A DNA stretch of 64,000 bases, from contig CATNEN010000007.1 of the NCBI GenBank assembly GCA_950097015.1, positions 12,611,001 through 12,675,000 on the forward strand, read 5' to 3'. The translations under genes and the position numbers were made by a program. Shown here piece after piece: positions 11,901 to 22,373 of the stretch. How positions within the stretch are numbered: the first letter of the stretch is position 1; each line of letters begins with the position of its first letter. This DNA is from Macrostomum hystrix. Its lineage: Eukaryota > Platyhelminthes > Macrostomidae. The notes below the pieces were generated by a model. That model was not told where the DNA came from. It saw nothing but the letters and a program-made list of their open reading frames with translations, and searched no databases.

Positions 11901-14900
11901 CGCAATGCTGCGCATGGAGGGAGGGAGGCGCTCTGCTGCTCACGCTGCAAACTGCTCAGTGCGCGAGTGAATGTCTGAGCACACTGCCGGCTAGCTGGGG
12001 TGGCTGGCTGTCCCCTGCGCGGCTCCTCCGATCTGGCAAAATCGATTCGGCAAATTTTGGAGGGCAGAGCGGCTGCCTGGGCAGAGCGGAGGGCGCCGTA
12101 TGAAGTCGGAGGGCGGACCGCGTGCGCAGCACACAGGGCGGCATAAAAACTTGCTGGCTGCTCTCAGTGCCGCCTTCAACCGTTTTTTTTCTTGTGCGCG
12201 CGGCCATTAAATGGGATCTTGATGAGATCAGTTCCTGGGGATTTGCTCTGAGCCGCTTCTCTGCTTGACCTCTGGGCGTGGGCGTTCGGGGTGGGAGCCC
12301 TGCCGAGGTCGAAGAGGAGCGCCTCGATGGGGATTGTTTTTGGGAGCTTTTCGTGCTTCCGAATTCTGGAGCTGACAGGCGGACGGGAGGTGACGCCGCT
12401 GACTCAGCCTGTCACCAACTCCAGCAGTGCTGGGAGAATACTCAAAACTGCTCAGAACTGCATTGATCGATGCTAAATTGCAGGCCTCTGAGTGCGTGCC
12501 TCACTGCCTGCAGCTGTGATTAACTGTCCAGCCTCTCCACTGAACTACTGTGCAGCCGGCGCCCGGGCGAACTCAGGACCGAGCCAGTCAGCTCGAACTG
12601 CCCAGTTGATGGGCAGTGCACGCTGGATTCAGAAATATAGATTCATTAAGACAGTGGGTGGCATTGGAACTAGCTGTTAGACAGTGGGTGGCATTGGAAC
12701 TAGCTGTTAGACAGTGGGTGGCATTGGAACTAGCTGTTAGACAGTGGGTGGCATTGGAACTAGCTGTTAGACAGTGGGTGGCATTGGAACTAGCTGTTAG
12801 ACAGTGGGTGGCATTGGAACTAGCTGTTAGACAGTGGGTGGCATTGGAACTAGCTGTTAGACAGTGGGTGGCATTGGAACTAGCTGTTAGACAGTGGGTG
12901 GCATTGGAACTAGCTGTTAGACAGTGGGTGGCATTGGAACTAGCTGTTAGACAGTGGGTGGCATTGGAACTAGCTGTTAGACAGTGGGTGGCATTGGAAC
13001 TAGCTGTTAGACAGTGGGTGGCATTGGAACTAGCTGTTAGACAGTGGGTGACATTGGAACTAGCTGTTAGACAGTGGGTGGCATTGGAACTAGCTGTTAG
13101 ACAGTGGGTGGCATTGGAACTAGCTGTTAGACAGTGGGTGGCATTGGAACTAGCTGTTAGACAGTGGGTGGCATTGGAACTAGCTGTTAGACAGTGGGTG
13201 CCATTGGAACCCGCTGTTAGACAGTGGGTGGCATTGGAACTAGCTGTTAGACAGTGGGTGGCATTGGAACTAGCTGTTAGACAGTGGGTGGCATTGGAAC
13301 TAGCTGTTAGCCGGAGGCGGTGGCGGTGGCGGCAGCGGCCGTAATGCAGGGCGCATACCTAGAGCAATGAGCTTCGAGCTTGGTCGCCGCCCCAGCCGAT
13401 GATGAAGCGAGGCCGATGTACTTTGTGGCCGGGCCGGAGATCCCCCGGTCGTGAGGCTGCATCGGCCGACCTTCATCATCTGGCCGGCCTGAAGACACCG
13501 CGCACACTGGGCGACTTTCTGCTTGGCAAGGAAACCTGCGGCTTGGGCAGCCGCCCGTCAGCTTTCTCGATCCCTTACTGAAGATTGCGAGCCCCCCAGC
13601 CTGTCAATCAGCGAGCCAGCCTGTCTGTCCGATATCTTTCCAACTTTCTTCCCTTCCTTTGCCCAGTACCCGATGCCCGTTTGACCTTTGACGTCTGCAA
13701 TTGATGAGCTTTTGTTTCTGGATGTGCTGTTTCTGAATGTGCTGTTCCTGAATGTGCTGTTCCTGAGTGTGCTGTTCCTGAATGTGCTGTTCCTGAATGT
13801 GCTGTTCCTGAGTGTGCTGTTCCTGAGTGTGCTGTTCCTGAATGTGCTGTTTCTGGATGTGCTGTTCCTGAATGTGCTGTTTCTGAATGTGCTGTTCCTG
13901 AATGTGCTGTTTCTGAATGTGCTGTTCCTGAATGTGCTGTTCCTGAGTGTGCTGTTCCTGAATGTGCTGTTCCTGAGTGTGCTGTTCCTGAATGTGCTGT
14001 TTCTGGATGTGCTGTTCCTGAATGTGCTGTTCCTGAATGTGCTGTTTCTGAATGTGCTATTCCTGAATGTGCTGTTCCTGAATGTGCTGTTCCTGAGTGT
14101 GCTGTTCCTGAATGTGCTGTTCCTGAGTGTGCTGTTCCTGAATGTGCTGTTCCTGAATGTGCTGTTCCTGAATGTGCTGTTCCTGAATGTGCTGTTTCTG
14201 AATGTGCTGTTCCTGAATGTGCTGTTCCTGAATGTGCTGTTCCTGAATGTGCTGTTTCTGGATGTGCTGTTTCTGAATGTGCTGTTCCTGAATGTGCTGT
14301 TCCTGAATGTGCTGTTCCTGAATGTGCTGTTCCTGAATGTGCTGTTTCTGGATGTGCTGTTTCTGGATGTGCTGTTCCTGAATGTGCTGTTCCTGAATGT
14401 GCTGTTCCTGAATGTGCTGTTTCTGGATGTGCTGTTTCTGGATGTACTGTTTCTGAATCTAGAGTTTCCGAATCAAAAGTTTCTGAATTTGCTGTTTCTG
14501 AATTCCGCACTGGCAGAAGGTGGCACCTGCAGCAGCCTCCTATTCCCGCAGCAGCAGAGGAATATCAATGGCGAATGGGGCTGCAGGCGGAGCCTGGGGT
14601 GGGCGGGCTAAGAAAAACAGAGAAGGCAAAACACGGCCGGAGTTCTGGCTGTTGCGACTGTCGATGCCTACTGGCAACAGCAGCCGAGAACTGATGGAGG
14701 GCAGAGAGGCTGGGAAGCTGTTGCAGATTTGAGCACCTTCATCTGACTGCCTCAGCTGCTGAGTTCACAGAGACTCCCCGGCAGCCAGGAGCGCTTACCC
14801 AGCGGCTTCCCACATCTGGGACTGGGACCTGCCAGTGAGTCACCGTGGAGTGACCGATTCCAGCGGACTCAAAGCCCAGACGAACTCAAGGATCCGCAGA

Positions 14901-17900
14901 TCCGCAGTTACCCGAGCGGCGAATCAGGGCGATGGGCGATGGGCCGGGGATTTTCTGCGCAGATTTTCTCCCAGCCTGCCCGAAGCCCATTCCACAATCT
15001 GGCCGGGGATCAGTGCAGCGAGTGGGGGGATTTGCCGCTGATGTCGCGAGTCGACAGGCGTGGATTTGGGGAGCTGACGGTCGCTGGAATCGGGGTGGAA
15101 AAGTGCGGCCGAGGCAAACAGGGTTTTGGGCCGCTGGCGTCAGCCACGAGTGATCTATGGCCGGCGACAAGTCCGCGGATATTGCGGCACTCGGAATATT
15201 GCTGCAGGGGCAGCTGCCGCTGGAGGGTCGAGTCTGAGAATGAGCTTGAGAGGTGAAAGGGCGAAGAAAGAACGGGAGGGTGAGAGGACAGAGGGTGAGA
15301 GGACAGGGGGTGAGAGGACAGGGGGTGAGAGGACAGGTGGGTGAGAGGGCAGGAGGGTGAGAGGGCAGGTGGGTGAGGGCGGTGCAGTTATTTTTGTGGC
15401 GCTCCGTGTCACGTGCGGGACAGCTCGGTGAGGTGGGGGCGGGCAGGGCGAGAAAGGCAGGGGATGAGGCGGAAAGTCTAATCTGCAGCCGCTTATCTCT
15501 CTGGCGGCATGATGAATGCGATGTGTCGATTCCCGATCCGGGCCTCCCACCGAAGTCGATGAGAGCCGGCTGTCAGAAATTGTGCTAAAGGGAAAAACTC
15601 GGCCTGAGAAAGCGCTTGAGACGCGCAGCTGTGGTTCGGATTCTCAAAACATTCTTTGCGACCATTTTTTCATGCCTCAGGCGCGGGAGGGCAATCCGCC
15701 AGGTAATGCAGAGTGGCCAGGTGAGTCACGCCGGAAATTACGGAAGGTTGGAAGTTCGAATCACGAAATTTTCTATCTAGACTATCAATGCACCGACATA
15801 CACAGACGTCTGAGGGTGCTTGGCCTCAGCAAAAATGAACTTTGCATGTGGAATCCCTGGCCAAGTTCTTGGAATTCCCCAGGCCAAGTTCTTGGAATTC
15901 CTCATGCCAAGTTCTTGGAATTCCCCAGGCCAAGTTCTTGGAATTCCTCTGGCCAAGTTCTTGGAATTCCCCAGGCCAAGTTCTTGGAATTTCCCAGGCC
16001 AAGTTCTTGGAATTCCTCTGGCCAAGTTCTTGGAATTCCTCATGCCAAGTTCTTGGAATTCCCCAGGCCAAGTTCTTGGAATTCCTCTGGCCAAGTTCTT
16101 GGAATTCCCCAGGCCAAGTTCTTGGAATTTCCCAGGCCAAGTTCTTGGAATTCCTCTGGCCAAGTTCTTGGAATTCCTCTGGCCAAGTTCTTGGAATTTC
16201 CCAGGCCAAGTTCTTGGAATTCCTCTGGCCAAGTTCTTGGAATTCCCCAGGCCAAGTTCTTGGAATTTCCCAGGCCAAGTTCTTGGAATTCCCCAGGCCA
16301 AGTTCTTGGAATTCCTCATGCCAAGTTCTTGGAATTCCCCAGGCCAAGTTCTTGGAATTCCTCTAGCCAATTTCTTGGGATTCCCCAGGCCAAGTTCTTG
16401 GAATTCCCCAGGCCAAGTTCTTGGAATTCCTCATGCCAAGTTCTTGGAATTCCCCAGGCCAAGTTCTTGGAATTCCTCTAGCCAAGTTTTTGGAATTCCT
16501 CATGCCAAGTTCTTGGAATTCCTCTGGCCAAGTTCTTGGAATTCCTCTGGCCAAGTTCTTAGAACTCCCCAGGCCTTTTTCCCGGAATTGTGAGCTGGTG
16601 CTCAAGACTGGGTCGGCATTCAACTTGCTCCCGGGGCAACTTCCGTCATCGGACGGCTCTCAGCTGCTCATTGAATTTGCCCCGTCTGGCGGGCTGTGAG
16701 GAAAAGATTTGTTTTCTAATTGCTCCTCAGCTCCGGACTCCACGCGGATGTACTTTTAGTGGCTGGCTGGCCGGCATGCGGGTTTGAGAATGGACTTCGG
16801 CAGCCGCTGTTCTGTGTCAGGACCTTTTAGTCCGGCCAATGAGTGTTATCTCTGGGTGCCAGCCCACGCTGCGGCCGCTGGGCTAATGGCTGGGTCGTTC
16901 GCCTCCTTGCGGGACGGCCGATTTTTCATATACGAGTAAAACTGGCGCTTCATTTTATGACCTTCTGGATTATGAGGCCGCTACTTTCTGAGACTTGGAA
17001 GGCCGGCCGCTTGCCGAACCTCGAACTGAGCAGACAGAAGTCTCTGAGATTCTCACACTGGGGTGACATCTGAGATTCTCACACTGGGGTGACATCTGAG
17101 ATTCTCACACTGGGCTGACATCTGAGATTCTCACACTGGGGTGACATCTGAGATTCTCACACTGGGCTGACATCTGAGATTCTCACACTGGGGTGACATC
17201 TGAGATTCTCACACTGGGGTGACATCTGAGATTCTCACACTGGGGTGACATCTGAGATTCTCACACTGGGGTGACATCTGAGATTCTCACACTGGGGTGA
17301 CATCTGAGATCCTCACACTGGGGTGACATCTGAGATCCTCACACTGGGGTGACATCTGAGATTCTCACACTGGGGTGACATCTGAGATCCTCACACTGGG
17401 GTGACATCTGAGATTCTCACACTGGGGTGACATCTGAGATTCTCACACTGGGGTGACATCTGCGATCCTCACACTGGGGTGACATCTGAGATTCTCACAC
17501 TGGGGTGACATCTGAGATCCTCACACTGGGGTGACATCTGAGATTCTCACACTGGGGTGACATCTGAGATCCTCACACTGGGGTGACATCTGAGATTCTC
17601 ACACTGGGGTGACATCTGAGATTCTCACACTGGGGTGACATCTGAGATTCTCACACTGGGGTGACATCTGAGATCCTCACACTGGGGTGACATCTGAGAT
17701 TCTCACACTGGGGTGACATCTGAGATTCTCACACTGGGGTGACATCTGAGATTCTCACACTGGGGTGACATCTGAGATTCTCACACTGGGGTGACATCTG
17801 CGATCCTCACACTGGGGTGACATCTGAGATTCTCACACTGGGGTGACATCTGAGATTCTCACACTGGGGTGACATCTGAGATTCTCACACTGGGGTGACA

Positions 17901-19614
17901 TCTGAGATCCTCACACTGGGGTGACATCTGAGATTCTCACACTGGGGTGACATCTGAGATTCTCACACTGGGCTGACAATCTGAGATTCTCACACTGGGG
18001 TGACATCTGAGATTCTCACACTGGGGTGACATCTGAGATCCTCACACTGGGGTGACATCTGAGATTCTCACACTGGGGTGACATCTGAGATTCTCACACT
18101 GGGGTGACATCTGAGATTCTCACACTGGGGTGACATCTGAGATCCTCACACTGGGGTGACATCTGAGATTCTCACACTGGGGTGACATCTGAGATTCTCA
18201 CACTGGGGTGACATCTGAGATTCTCACACTGGGGTGACATCTGAGATCCTCACACTGGGGTGACATCTGAGATTCTCACACTGGGGTGACATCTGAGATT
18301 CTCACACTGGGGTGACATCTGAGATTCTCACACTGGGGTGACATCTGAGATTCTCACACTGGGGTGACATCTGAGATTCTCACAATGGGGAGAACTCAAT
18401 AAGCCGAGGTCAGACGCTGATCCGCAGAGGCAAGCTGAGCGGCACTCACCCTGGAAATCCCTCCTGGCCATGCTGGTGTTGGCCACAATGTTGGACACGT
18501 GGCCCAGCACGGTAGCGAACAGAAGCAGGCAGAAGACGATCTCGCAGATGACGAACACGTAGTGACCAAGGGCGTTCGGCTTGGGCATCTCGGCCATGAG
18601 CGTGACGGCCATGCTGCTCCAGTACAGGGAGAACAGGTACTGCTCGTCCACGCTGCTGGTGTTGGAGTTCGGGAAGTACCAGAGCTCCGCTCGCCAGCTG
18701 CCGCCGTGCAGGTGGACGTGGGACAGGAACTCGGGGTTGTGGTCGATGACGAGCTTCAGCACGCAGGCGTTGGCGTGGATGATGAGCATGAGGTAGTGGC
18801 CGAGCTTCAGGGAGCGGATGAGGTTCGGATAGTTGGCGTGCCGCTCCGTGCGGTCCAGGAACTGGAAGAACTTGTACACCTTGCACAGGCGGAAGGCGCG
18901 CACAACGGACTTGAAGCCGAAGGACAGGTAGAGGAAGTCCAGGGGCAGCATGCACAGGCAGTCGATGTAGAAGCGGGTGCTGTTCATGTAGTGCAGCCGC
19001 ATCTTCAGCCGGTCAATCTGCAGGACGCCATCCTCCAGGTAGCCGGTGCGGAAGGACACGGCGATGTCCAGCAGGTAGATGAGGTCCATGGCGTAGTCCA
19101 GGGTGAACCAAACCCGCATGGTGGAGGCCTCGATCTCCATGAAGGCCACGCGGAACAGGATCACCCACAGATTGTACAGGAAGGCCAGGGACACCACGGT
19201 GCACCACCAGTGGATGAACTGGCCCGCCGGGTCGAACACAATCCGGCTGCCTCGGCAACAGCCGGACGACCCGGCGCCAGGGCCGGACGACGAGCAGGCG
19301 CCGCCGCCGCCCCCAGCACAGCCGGCGCCACCGCCGGAGCCTCCGCCAGCGGCTCCGGTGCCGAACCGCTCCTTCATGTCGCGCCGCCGCTGCTTGCGCA
19401 ACTCGCGCAGCGTCAAGTTGCACCGATTGGTGTTGGCGCCGGAGGCCACGGAGAAATTGTCTGACGGAGCGCGCCGCACAGCCCCCATGCCGCGCACCGT
19501 GCTGAGCAGACTCTGCCTAGAAACAGCCGTCAGAGCCGCGTACTCGGCGGCTGTGGAGCGGCCGTGGCCGCCGCTGCGGTGGCTCTGCAGTGGCCCGTTC
19601 GGCTTCGACTGCAT
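2199..19614 (-). CDS. CNGA: CNGA-type cyclic-nucleotide-gated cation channel (4-exon model)
   Basis: Plasma-membrane channel subunit expected to open on cGMP or cAMP binding. Model exons: 19614-18450, 8291-7998, 4184-3879 and 2944-2199, all in compatible phase (836 aa). Residues 1-125 are basic and glycine-rich. S1 to S6 follow from about 133 to 377, with the pore at 326-346, then the C-linker in exon 2, the cyclic-nucleotide-binding domain across exons 2 and 3 (FGELSILN and GNRRTASV phosphate-binding cassette) and a leucine-zipper-like helix in exon 4, as in the CNGA CLZ segment. The linker and binding domain match CNGA, not CNGB. The filter reads TLMAE where CNGA channels have TIGE, a strong departure. 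Introns 1 and 2 (10.2 and 3.8 kb) are filled with minisatellites. The start at 19614 is the first ATG of the frame. The acceptor of exon 4 is the weakest junction. Confidence 0.88.
3047..3220. repeat. 27-bp minisatellite in CNG intron 3
   Basis: About six copies of a 27-bp unit beginning GTGAGATCTTGTGGCTTGAA, the first copy degenerate. It lies in the intron between CNG exons 3 and 4. Confidence 0.9.
3221..3878. other. CNG intron 3, unique part
   Basis: No coding potential or element recognised. It begins on the minus strand with the exon 3 donor at 3878. Confidence 0.5.
3879..4184 (-). CDS. CNGA: CNG channel exon 3: cyclic-nucleotide-binding domain
   Basis: Starts [18 protein letters not shown] in phase 1 and contains the phosphate-binding cassette [10 protein letters not shown] and the GNRRTAS segment, whose Thr is the residue that favours cGMP in vertebrate CNGA channels. 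It ends in the C helix, at a GTGAGT donor. Confidence 0.92.
4528..6012. repeat. 10-bp satellite (ATAATCCAAG) with longer higher-order unit, about 1.5 kb
   Basis: About 145 tandem copies of ATAATCCAAG and variants (ATGATCCAAG, ATAATCCTAA, ATAATTCCAA). The minus strand is open in several frames and reads as a false [11 protein letters not shown] repeat. A longer block containing AGATACACTTGTATTTCCAA recurs at about 5233, 5393 and 5711. It is intronic, between CNG exons 2 and 3. Confidence 0.95.
6013..6834. other. CNG intron 2, unique part
   Basis: Nothing coding recognised. Unique GC-balanced sequence between two large tandem arrays. Confidence 0.5.
6835..7970. repeat. 32-bp minisatellite, about 35 copies
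   Basis: Unit begins GTATCTACCTGGATACCGAC and ends GGACCAGATGG. Two main variants (GGATACCGAC and GGATGCTGAC) are interspersed. It ends close to the donor of CNG exon 2. Confidence 0.95.
7998..8291 (-). CDS. CNGA: CNG channel exon 2: C-linker and start of the binding domain
   Basis: The acceptor CCCGCAG joins in phase 1 to exon 1, restoring the family pattern FQ-A-H-L-DAVK. It carries the C-linker ([33 protein letters not shown]) and the first strands of the binding domain up to [10 protein letters not shown]. Donor GTGAGC, phase 1. Confidence 0.92.
8531..8831. repeat. 43-bp minisatellite, 7 copies
   Basis: Seven exact-length 43-bp units beginning GTGATTCTGGAAGATGTTTC, with a few single-base differences. 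Inside CNG intron 1. Confidence 0.95.
9612..10661 (+). pseudogene. Truncated Helitron PIF1-like helicase
   Basis: The frame contains [11 protein letters not shown] (helicase motif III region), [37 protein letters not shown] and the terminal helicase motifs INKAQGQSL and LYVACCRVG, a pattern typical of the C-terminal half of Helitron Rep/Helicase proteins. The Walker A, the DE box and all of the Rep endonuclease are absent, and the first residues read from unrelated sequence. The preserved part is open for about 330 codons, so the decay is recent or the deletion happened during transposition. It is not a host gene. Confidence 0.88.
10814..11088. mobile_element. Candidate hAT-like MITE nested in the Helitron
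   Basis: Imperfect terminal inverted repeats: CAGAGGCAGATTTAG at the left and, as reverse complement of the right end, CAGTGGCAGATCCAG (12 of 15 match). The left TIR runs into a G-run, and inside are several copies of a GCTGGCGCCC-type motif. There is no coding capacity. An 8-bp target duplication is not evident, so the hAT assignment is tentative. Confidence 0.5.
11302..12650. other. CNG intron 1, unique part
   Basis: Unique, partly GC-rich sequence with short open frames lacking any recognisable domain. I see no gene here. Confidence 0.45.
12651..13310. repeat. 30-bp minisatellite, exactly 22 copies, almost identical
   Basis: The unit begins ACAGTGGGTGGCATTGGAAC and ends TAGCTGTTAG. Twenty of 22 copies appear identical; one copy has GGCATT to GACATT and one has three changes near 13201-13212. 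It is open in the plus frame because 30 is a multiple of 3, but it is intronic. Confidence 0.97.
13311..13711. other. CNG intron 1, unique spacer
   Basis: Unique sequence between the 30-bp and 15-bp arrays. No feature recognised. Confidence 0.45.
13712..14455. repeat. 15-bp minisatellite, about 49 copies
   Basis: Unit GTGCTGTTCCTGAAT with TTCCTGAG, TTTCTGAA and TTTCTGGA variants. Because 15 is divisible by 3 and the unit lacks stops in some frames, both strands show long false open frames. Confidence 0.96.
14456..15861. other. CNG intron 1, unique part with a small tandem run
   Basis: Mostly unique GC-rich DNA without recognisable genes. At about 15280-15375 there is a short purine-rich tandem run of roughly six copies of a 15-16 bp unit (GTGAGAGGACAGGGG). 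Confidence 0.5.
15862..16580. repeat. 23-bp palindrome-bearing minisatellite, about 31 copies
   Basis: Each unit carries CCAAGTTCTTGGAATTCC, that is, the inverted arms CCAAG/CTTGG overlapping the palindrome GGAATTCC, followed by a variable CC-AGG, CTCTGG or CTCATG spacer. Confidence 0.95.
16581..17043. other. CNG intron 1, unique spacer
   Basis: No gene or element recognised between the 23-bp and 26-bp arrays. Confidence 0.45.
17044..18392. repeat. 26-bp minisatellite, about 52 copies
   Basis: Unit CTGAGATTCTCACACTGGGG plus TGACAT, with a GATT/GATC polymorphism scattered through the array and one copy with an extra base near 17978. It ends about 57 bp from the donor of CNG exon 1. Confidence 0.96.
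18450..19614 (-). CDS. CNGA: CNG channel exon 1: N-terminus, S1-S6 and pore
   Basis: Encodes residues 1-388 plus one base and ends at a GTGAGT donor (phase 1). S4 contains [14 protein letters not shown]. The S4-S5 stretch [10 protein letters not shown] is close to the CNGA signature RTETRTNYPN. The pore helix SLYWSS is normal, but the filter after it is altered. A glycine- and serine-rich linker at residues 86-118 precedes S1. Confidence 0.9.
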
Positions 19615-20404
19615 TGACAGCGCCCGGTTGCCGCTCGCCGCTTGCCGGAGGCTTCAGCGCTGCGTACGGGACGCTCGTGTAAAAAGACGCAGCCCACCCT
19701 GCATTGCCTGGCGTCCATTGGTCCGCTGGCTCCCGGCCAATCCGAGTCTGTCGCGTGGCTGCAGCCGAGGCGAGCAGCAAACGGAGAGGCGCCGTCTCCG
19801 TGTCCCTGCGCGGTGGGCAAGTTTTAATCAGCGAGGTGCGCTGATCTGTCTCTGTCCCAGGTCGTGCCAATTCTGATTGATTTTTCCTGCCCGCTTGCTC
19901 TCTGAGGAGATTATCACGCACTCGGAAGCGCTTGCGGAGGTTGGCGGGAGATCCTTGAGCACCCCCCGACCCTCCCAGCCCACTGCTGCGGCCTGGGACC
20001 TCCTGAGCAGTGCGAGGCGAGGCGTGAGCAAGCAAAAATTAGTTGCTTCTCGAGGGGGCCACTTGGCAGGGGAGCAGGACAGGCAGGTAATCCGGCCGTG
20101 TAAGCCGGGGCTGACAAGGCGGGGTGGCGCAGCTGACAGCGGAGCGGCTCAAGCCCAGACCGCCGCGGTGACCATTGTTTATGACCAGCTGAGTGACTGG
20201 CCGTTGCGGCCACTTTCCCCCCCCCGCTGGCTTGCTGCAGCTCACCTGGGCTGCCCTCCTGTGCGGCTCCGGAACTGCCGCTCGGCAGCCACAGCGAGCG
20301 CAGGTCGCGCGGGGAAATGAAGCGGGGGTGAAGCGGCTCGGAGTGTTTTTCTGAGCAGCTAGAAATATGCGCCCAGAATGAGCACGCGCTACTACACTGC
20401 TCAA
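19615..20404. other. Upstream region of the CNG gene
   Basis: GC-rich sequence 5' of the first CNG exon on the minus strand. It probably holds the 5' UTR and promoter, but I cannot identify a TATA box or initiator with confidence. Confidence 0.35.
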
Positions 20405-20640
20405 AAATGATTCACTAAATTGGTGCTTGGAGCGCCGGTCTTATGACTTAAACGTCAGGGGTTCGATTCTAGACTCCACTTGGAAAAATGTGTGTTCACC
20501 ACCGTTCACTAGCAGTTTAACTGGTGCCAGCAGTAACTGGGCTATTTTAGGGTGGGTGTGGCACCCGTCCCCAGTCCATGGACTGAACAGGACAATCGGG
20601 ACCTGAGAGACTGGAGACTGACCGATGGGGACCTCGGTTT
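20405..20640 (+). mobile_element. Candidate tRNA-derived SINE
   Basis: The head contains TGCTTGGAGCGCCGGTC, resembling a pol III A box and anticodon-arm side, and GGGGTTCGATTCTAGAC, a good B box, about 35 bases apart as in tRNA-derived SINEs. An unrelated tail of about 170 bp follows. No poly-A end or target duplication could be fixed, so both borders are approximate. Confidence 0.5.
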
Positions 20641-21281
20641 CGTCACTTTCAACTTTCTACCCGCGATGGAGTAAAGTTGGATGGTCGATTGGATCAAGAA
20701 AGTCCCTCAGCGCTTTCGCCTCAATGCTTCAAGCGGACCTAGTTTGCCTTTCGAAAATGCTACATAGAACTAAGCTAACGCCGAAACTATTTAACGTCAA
20801 AGACTTGTCGAAATGGGCGGGTCTGATGATGTACAAACTAGATTTGCTTAGTAGGTCAGCTATGGAGCAGCCAGCAATGTCCCTGATCAATAATGCAGCG
20901 GCTGTCCTCCGCATTTTCACAATTCTGAAGTTGAAATGCGCTAAACCTGAAGTGGCTTGAGAAGCTGCCAAGCCGGGACTCCAGGCTGATCCTCAGCTTT
21001 CTGCGCTGAGGCTGACGCGAGCTCGCACTGCCGCAGAAGGCGGACATCTGCGCTGAGCAAAACTAAAAGTTTTTTTAAGTTTTGACAAAGCTCAAAGCCC
21101 TGAACAATCCGCTTCTTGTTTCTATGCGCTTTCTATAGCCACAGGATTTAGAGGATTTGGGAGGTGGGAAGAAGACAGCGGCCTGCTGCCACTCAACAGG
21201 AATTAAACCAGGGAGCAGAACTGGATATGGAAATCAGAAAGGGAAGGAGAAAGCGAAAATGGCCGGATTTTGTTGAGACAC
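20641..21281. other. Intergenic, no gene seen
   Basis: Unique sequence between the SINE-like element and a 17-bp array. Short frames here show no domain. Confidence 0.4.
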
Positions 21282-21782
21282 AGCTGACAGTCAGACAGAG
21301 CTGACAGTCAGACATAGCTGACAGTCAGACAGAGCTGACAGTCAGACAGAGCTGACAGTCAGACATAGCTGACAGTCAGACAGAGCTGACAGTCAGACAG
21401 AGCTGACAGTCAGACAGAGCTCACAGTCAGACAGAGCTCACAGTCAGACAGAGCTGACAGTCAGACAGAGCTGACAGTCAGACAGAGCTCACAGTCAGAC
21501 AGAGCTGACAGTCAGACAGAGCTCACAGTCAGACAGAGCTCACAGTCAGACAGAGCTGACAGTCAGACAGAGCTGACAGTCAGACAGAGCTCACAGTCAG
21601 ACAGAGCTCACAGTCAGACAGAGCTCACAGTCAGACAGAGCTGACAGTCAGACAGAGCTGACAGTCAGACAGAGCTCACAGTCAGACAGAGCTGACAGTC
21701 AGACAGAGCTCACAGTCAGACAGAGCTGACAGTCAGACAGAGCTGACAGTCAGACAGAGCTGACAGTCAGACAGAGCTGACT
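21282..21782. repeat. 17-bp minisatellite, about 29 copies
   Basis: Unit AGCTGACAGTCAGACAG with a GCTGACAG/GCTCACAG variant. It lies downstream of the ankyrin-Mab21 gene and shares its core CAGTCAGACAG with the array at 27631-27742. Confidence 0.96.
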
Positions 21783-22373
21783 AGGCGCTTCATTTTGGCA
21801 CTTCTGATTTAGCACCCTGATCTTGGAGCCAAGGTACCAAAGAGCACCACGATTTTGACTAAACAAACCCAGCAAGTAAGTCTGCTAAATGACAATGAAA
21901 ATCGGGATCAGTGTCGCAGCCCGGCACTGATTCAAATTCCACTTTATTTATTTTTATATTCTGATTTAAGCGAACGCGCAAGAGTGCAAAGTTAATGAGT
22001 TTGCGGCTTAAGGTGCTCGCAGCTGAGGTGTCATGATAGGGGTGGGATCCAGTCAGGTTGCGAATGGCTTGAGAAGATCTTTCAACGGATTTACCTAACG
22101 GATCAAATACCGTTGACCCCCTTTGCCAGAATGAGCTTCGTAACTCAATGATAAAAGTTTGCTAATACAGAAATATCGAACTGAAATAAGCGATGGAATG
22201 GCCAAGTTCAGCCACCACCAAATGAGGCGAATTTAGATTGATCAGCTGATTCACGCACAGTTCTATAGAACTGGGCAATTATCTGTTCGTTTGACGTCAG
22301 TGCAAGCTGACTTCAGGAGGTACAGCTGAAACGTCAAACGTCAATCGCGGGGCCAGCTGCTTGCCGAGCTCCT
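21783..22373. other. 3' flank of the ankyrin-Mab21 gene
   Basis: Unique, AT-richer than the genes and probably the 3' UTR of the upstream minus-strand gene, as it contains the candidate polyadenylation signals at 21943-21952. Confidence 0.5.
21943..21952 (-). terminator. Candidate poly(A) signals for the ankyrin-Mab21 gene
   Basis: On the minus strand the sequence reads AATAAATAAA, two overlapping AATAAA hexamers about 425 nt past the stop codon at 22374. The position suits a moderate 3' UTR. No transcript evidence. Confidence 0.4.

Noticed and set aside
12616-13344. Frame repeating [10 protein letters not shown]
   Set aside because: The 30-bp array is a multiple of 3 and stop-free in this frame; it is intronic and on the antisense strand.
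13608-14611. Long frames on both strands (LFLNV repeats and AHSGT repeats)
   Set aside because: Both come from the same 15-bp array. Simultaneous openness on both strands is expected from the unit and is not evidence of a gene.
15516-16623. Several overlapping frames with [11 protein letters not shown] or EFQELG repeats
   Set aside because: All frames of the 23-bp array are open, so no frame is favoured.
18499-19464. 321-codon plus-strand frame opposite CNG exon 1
   Set aside because: It is the antisense shadow of a GC-rich exon; the minus strand encodes a recognisable channel.
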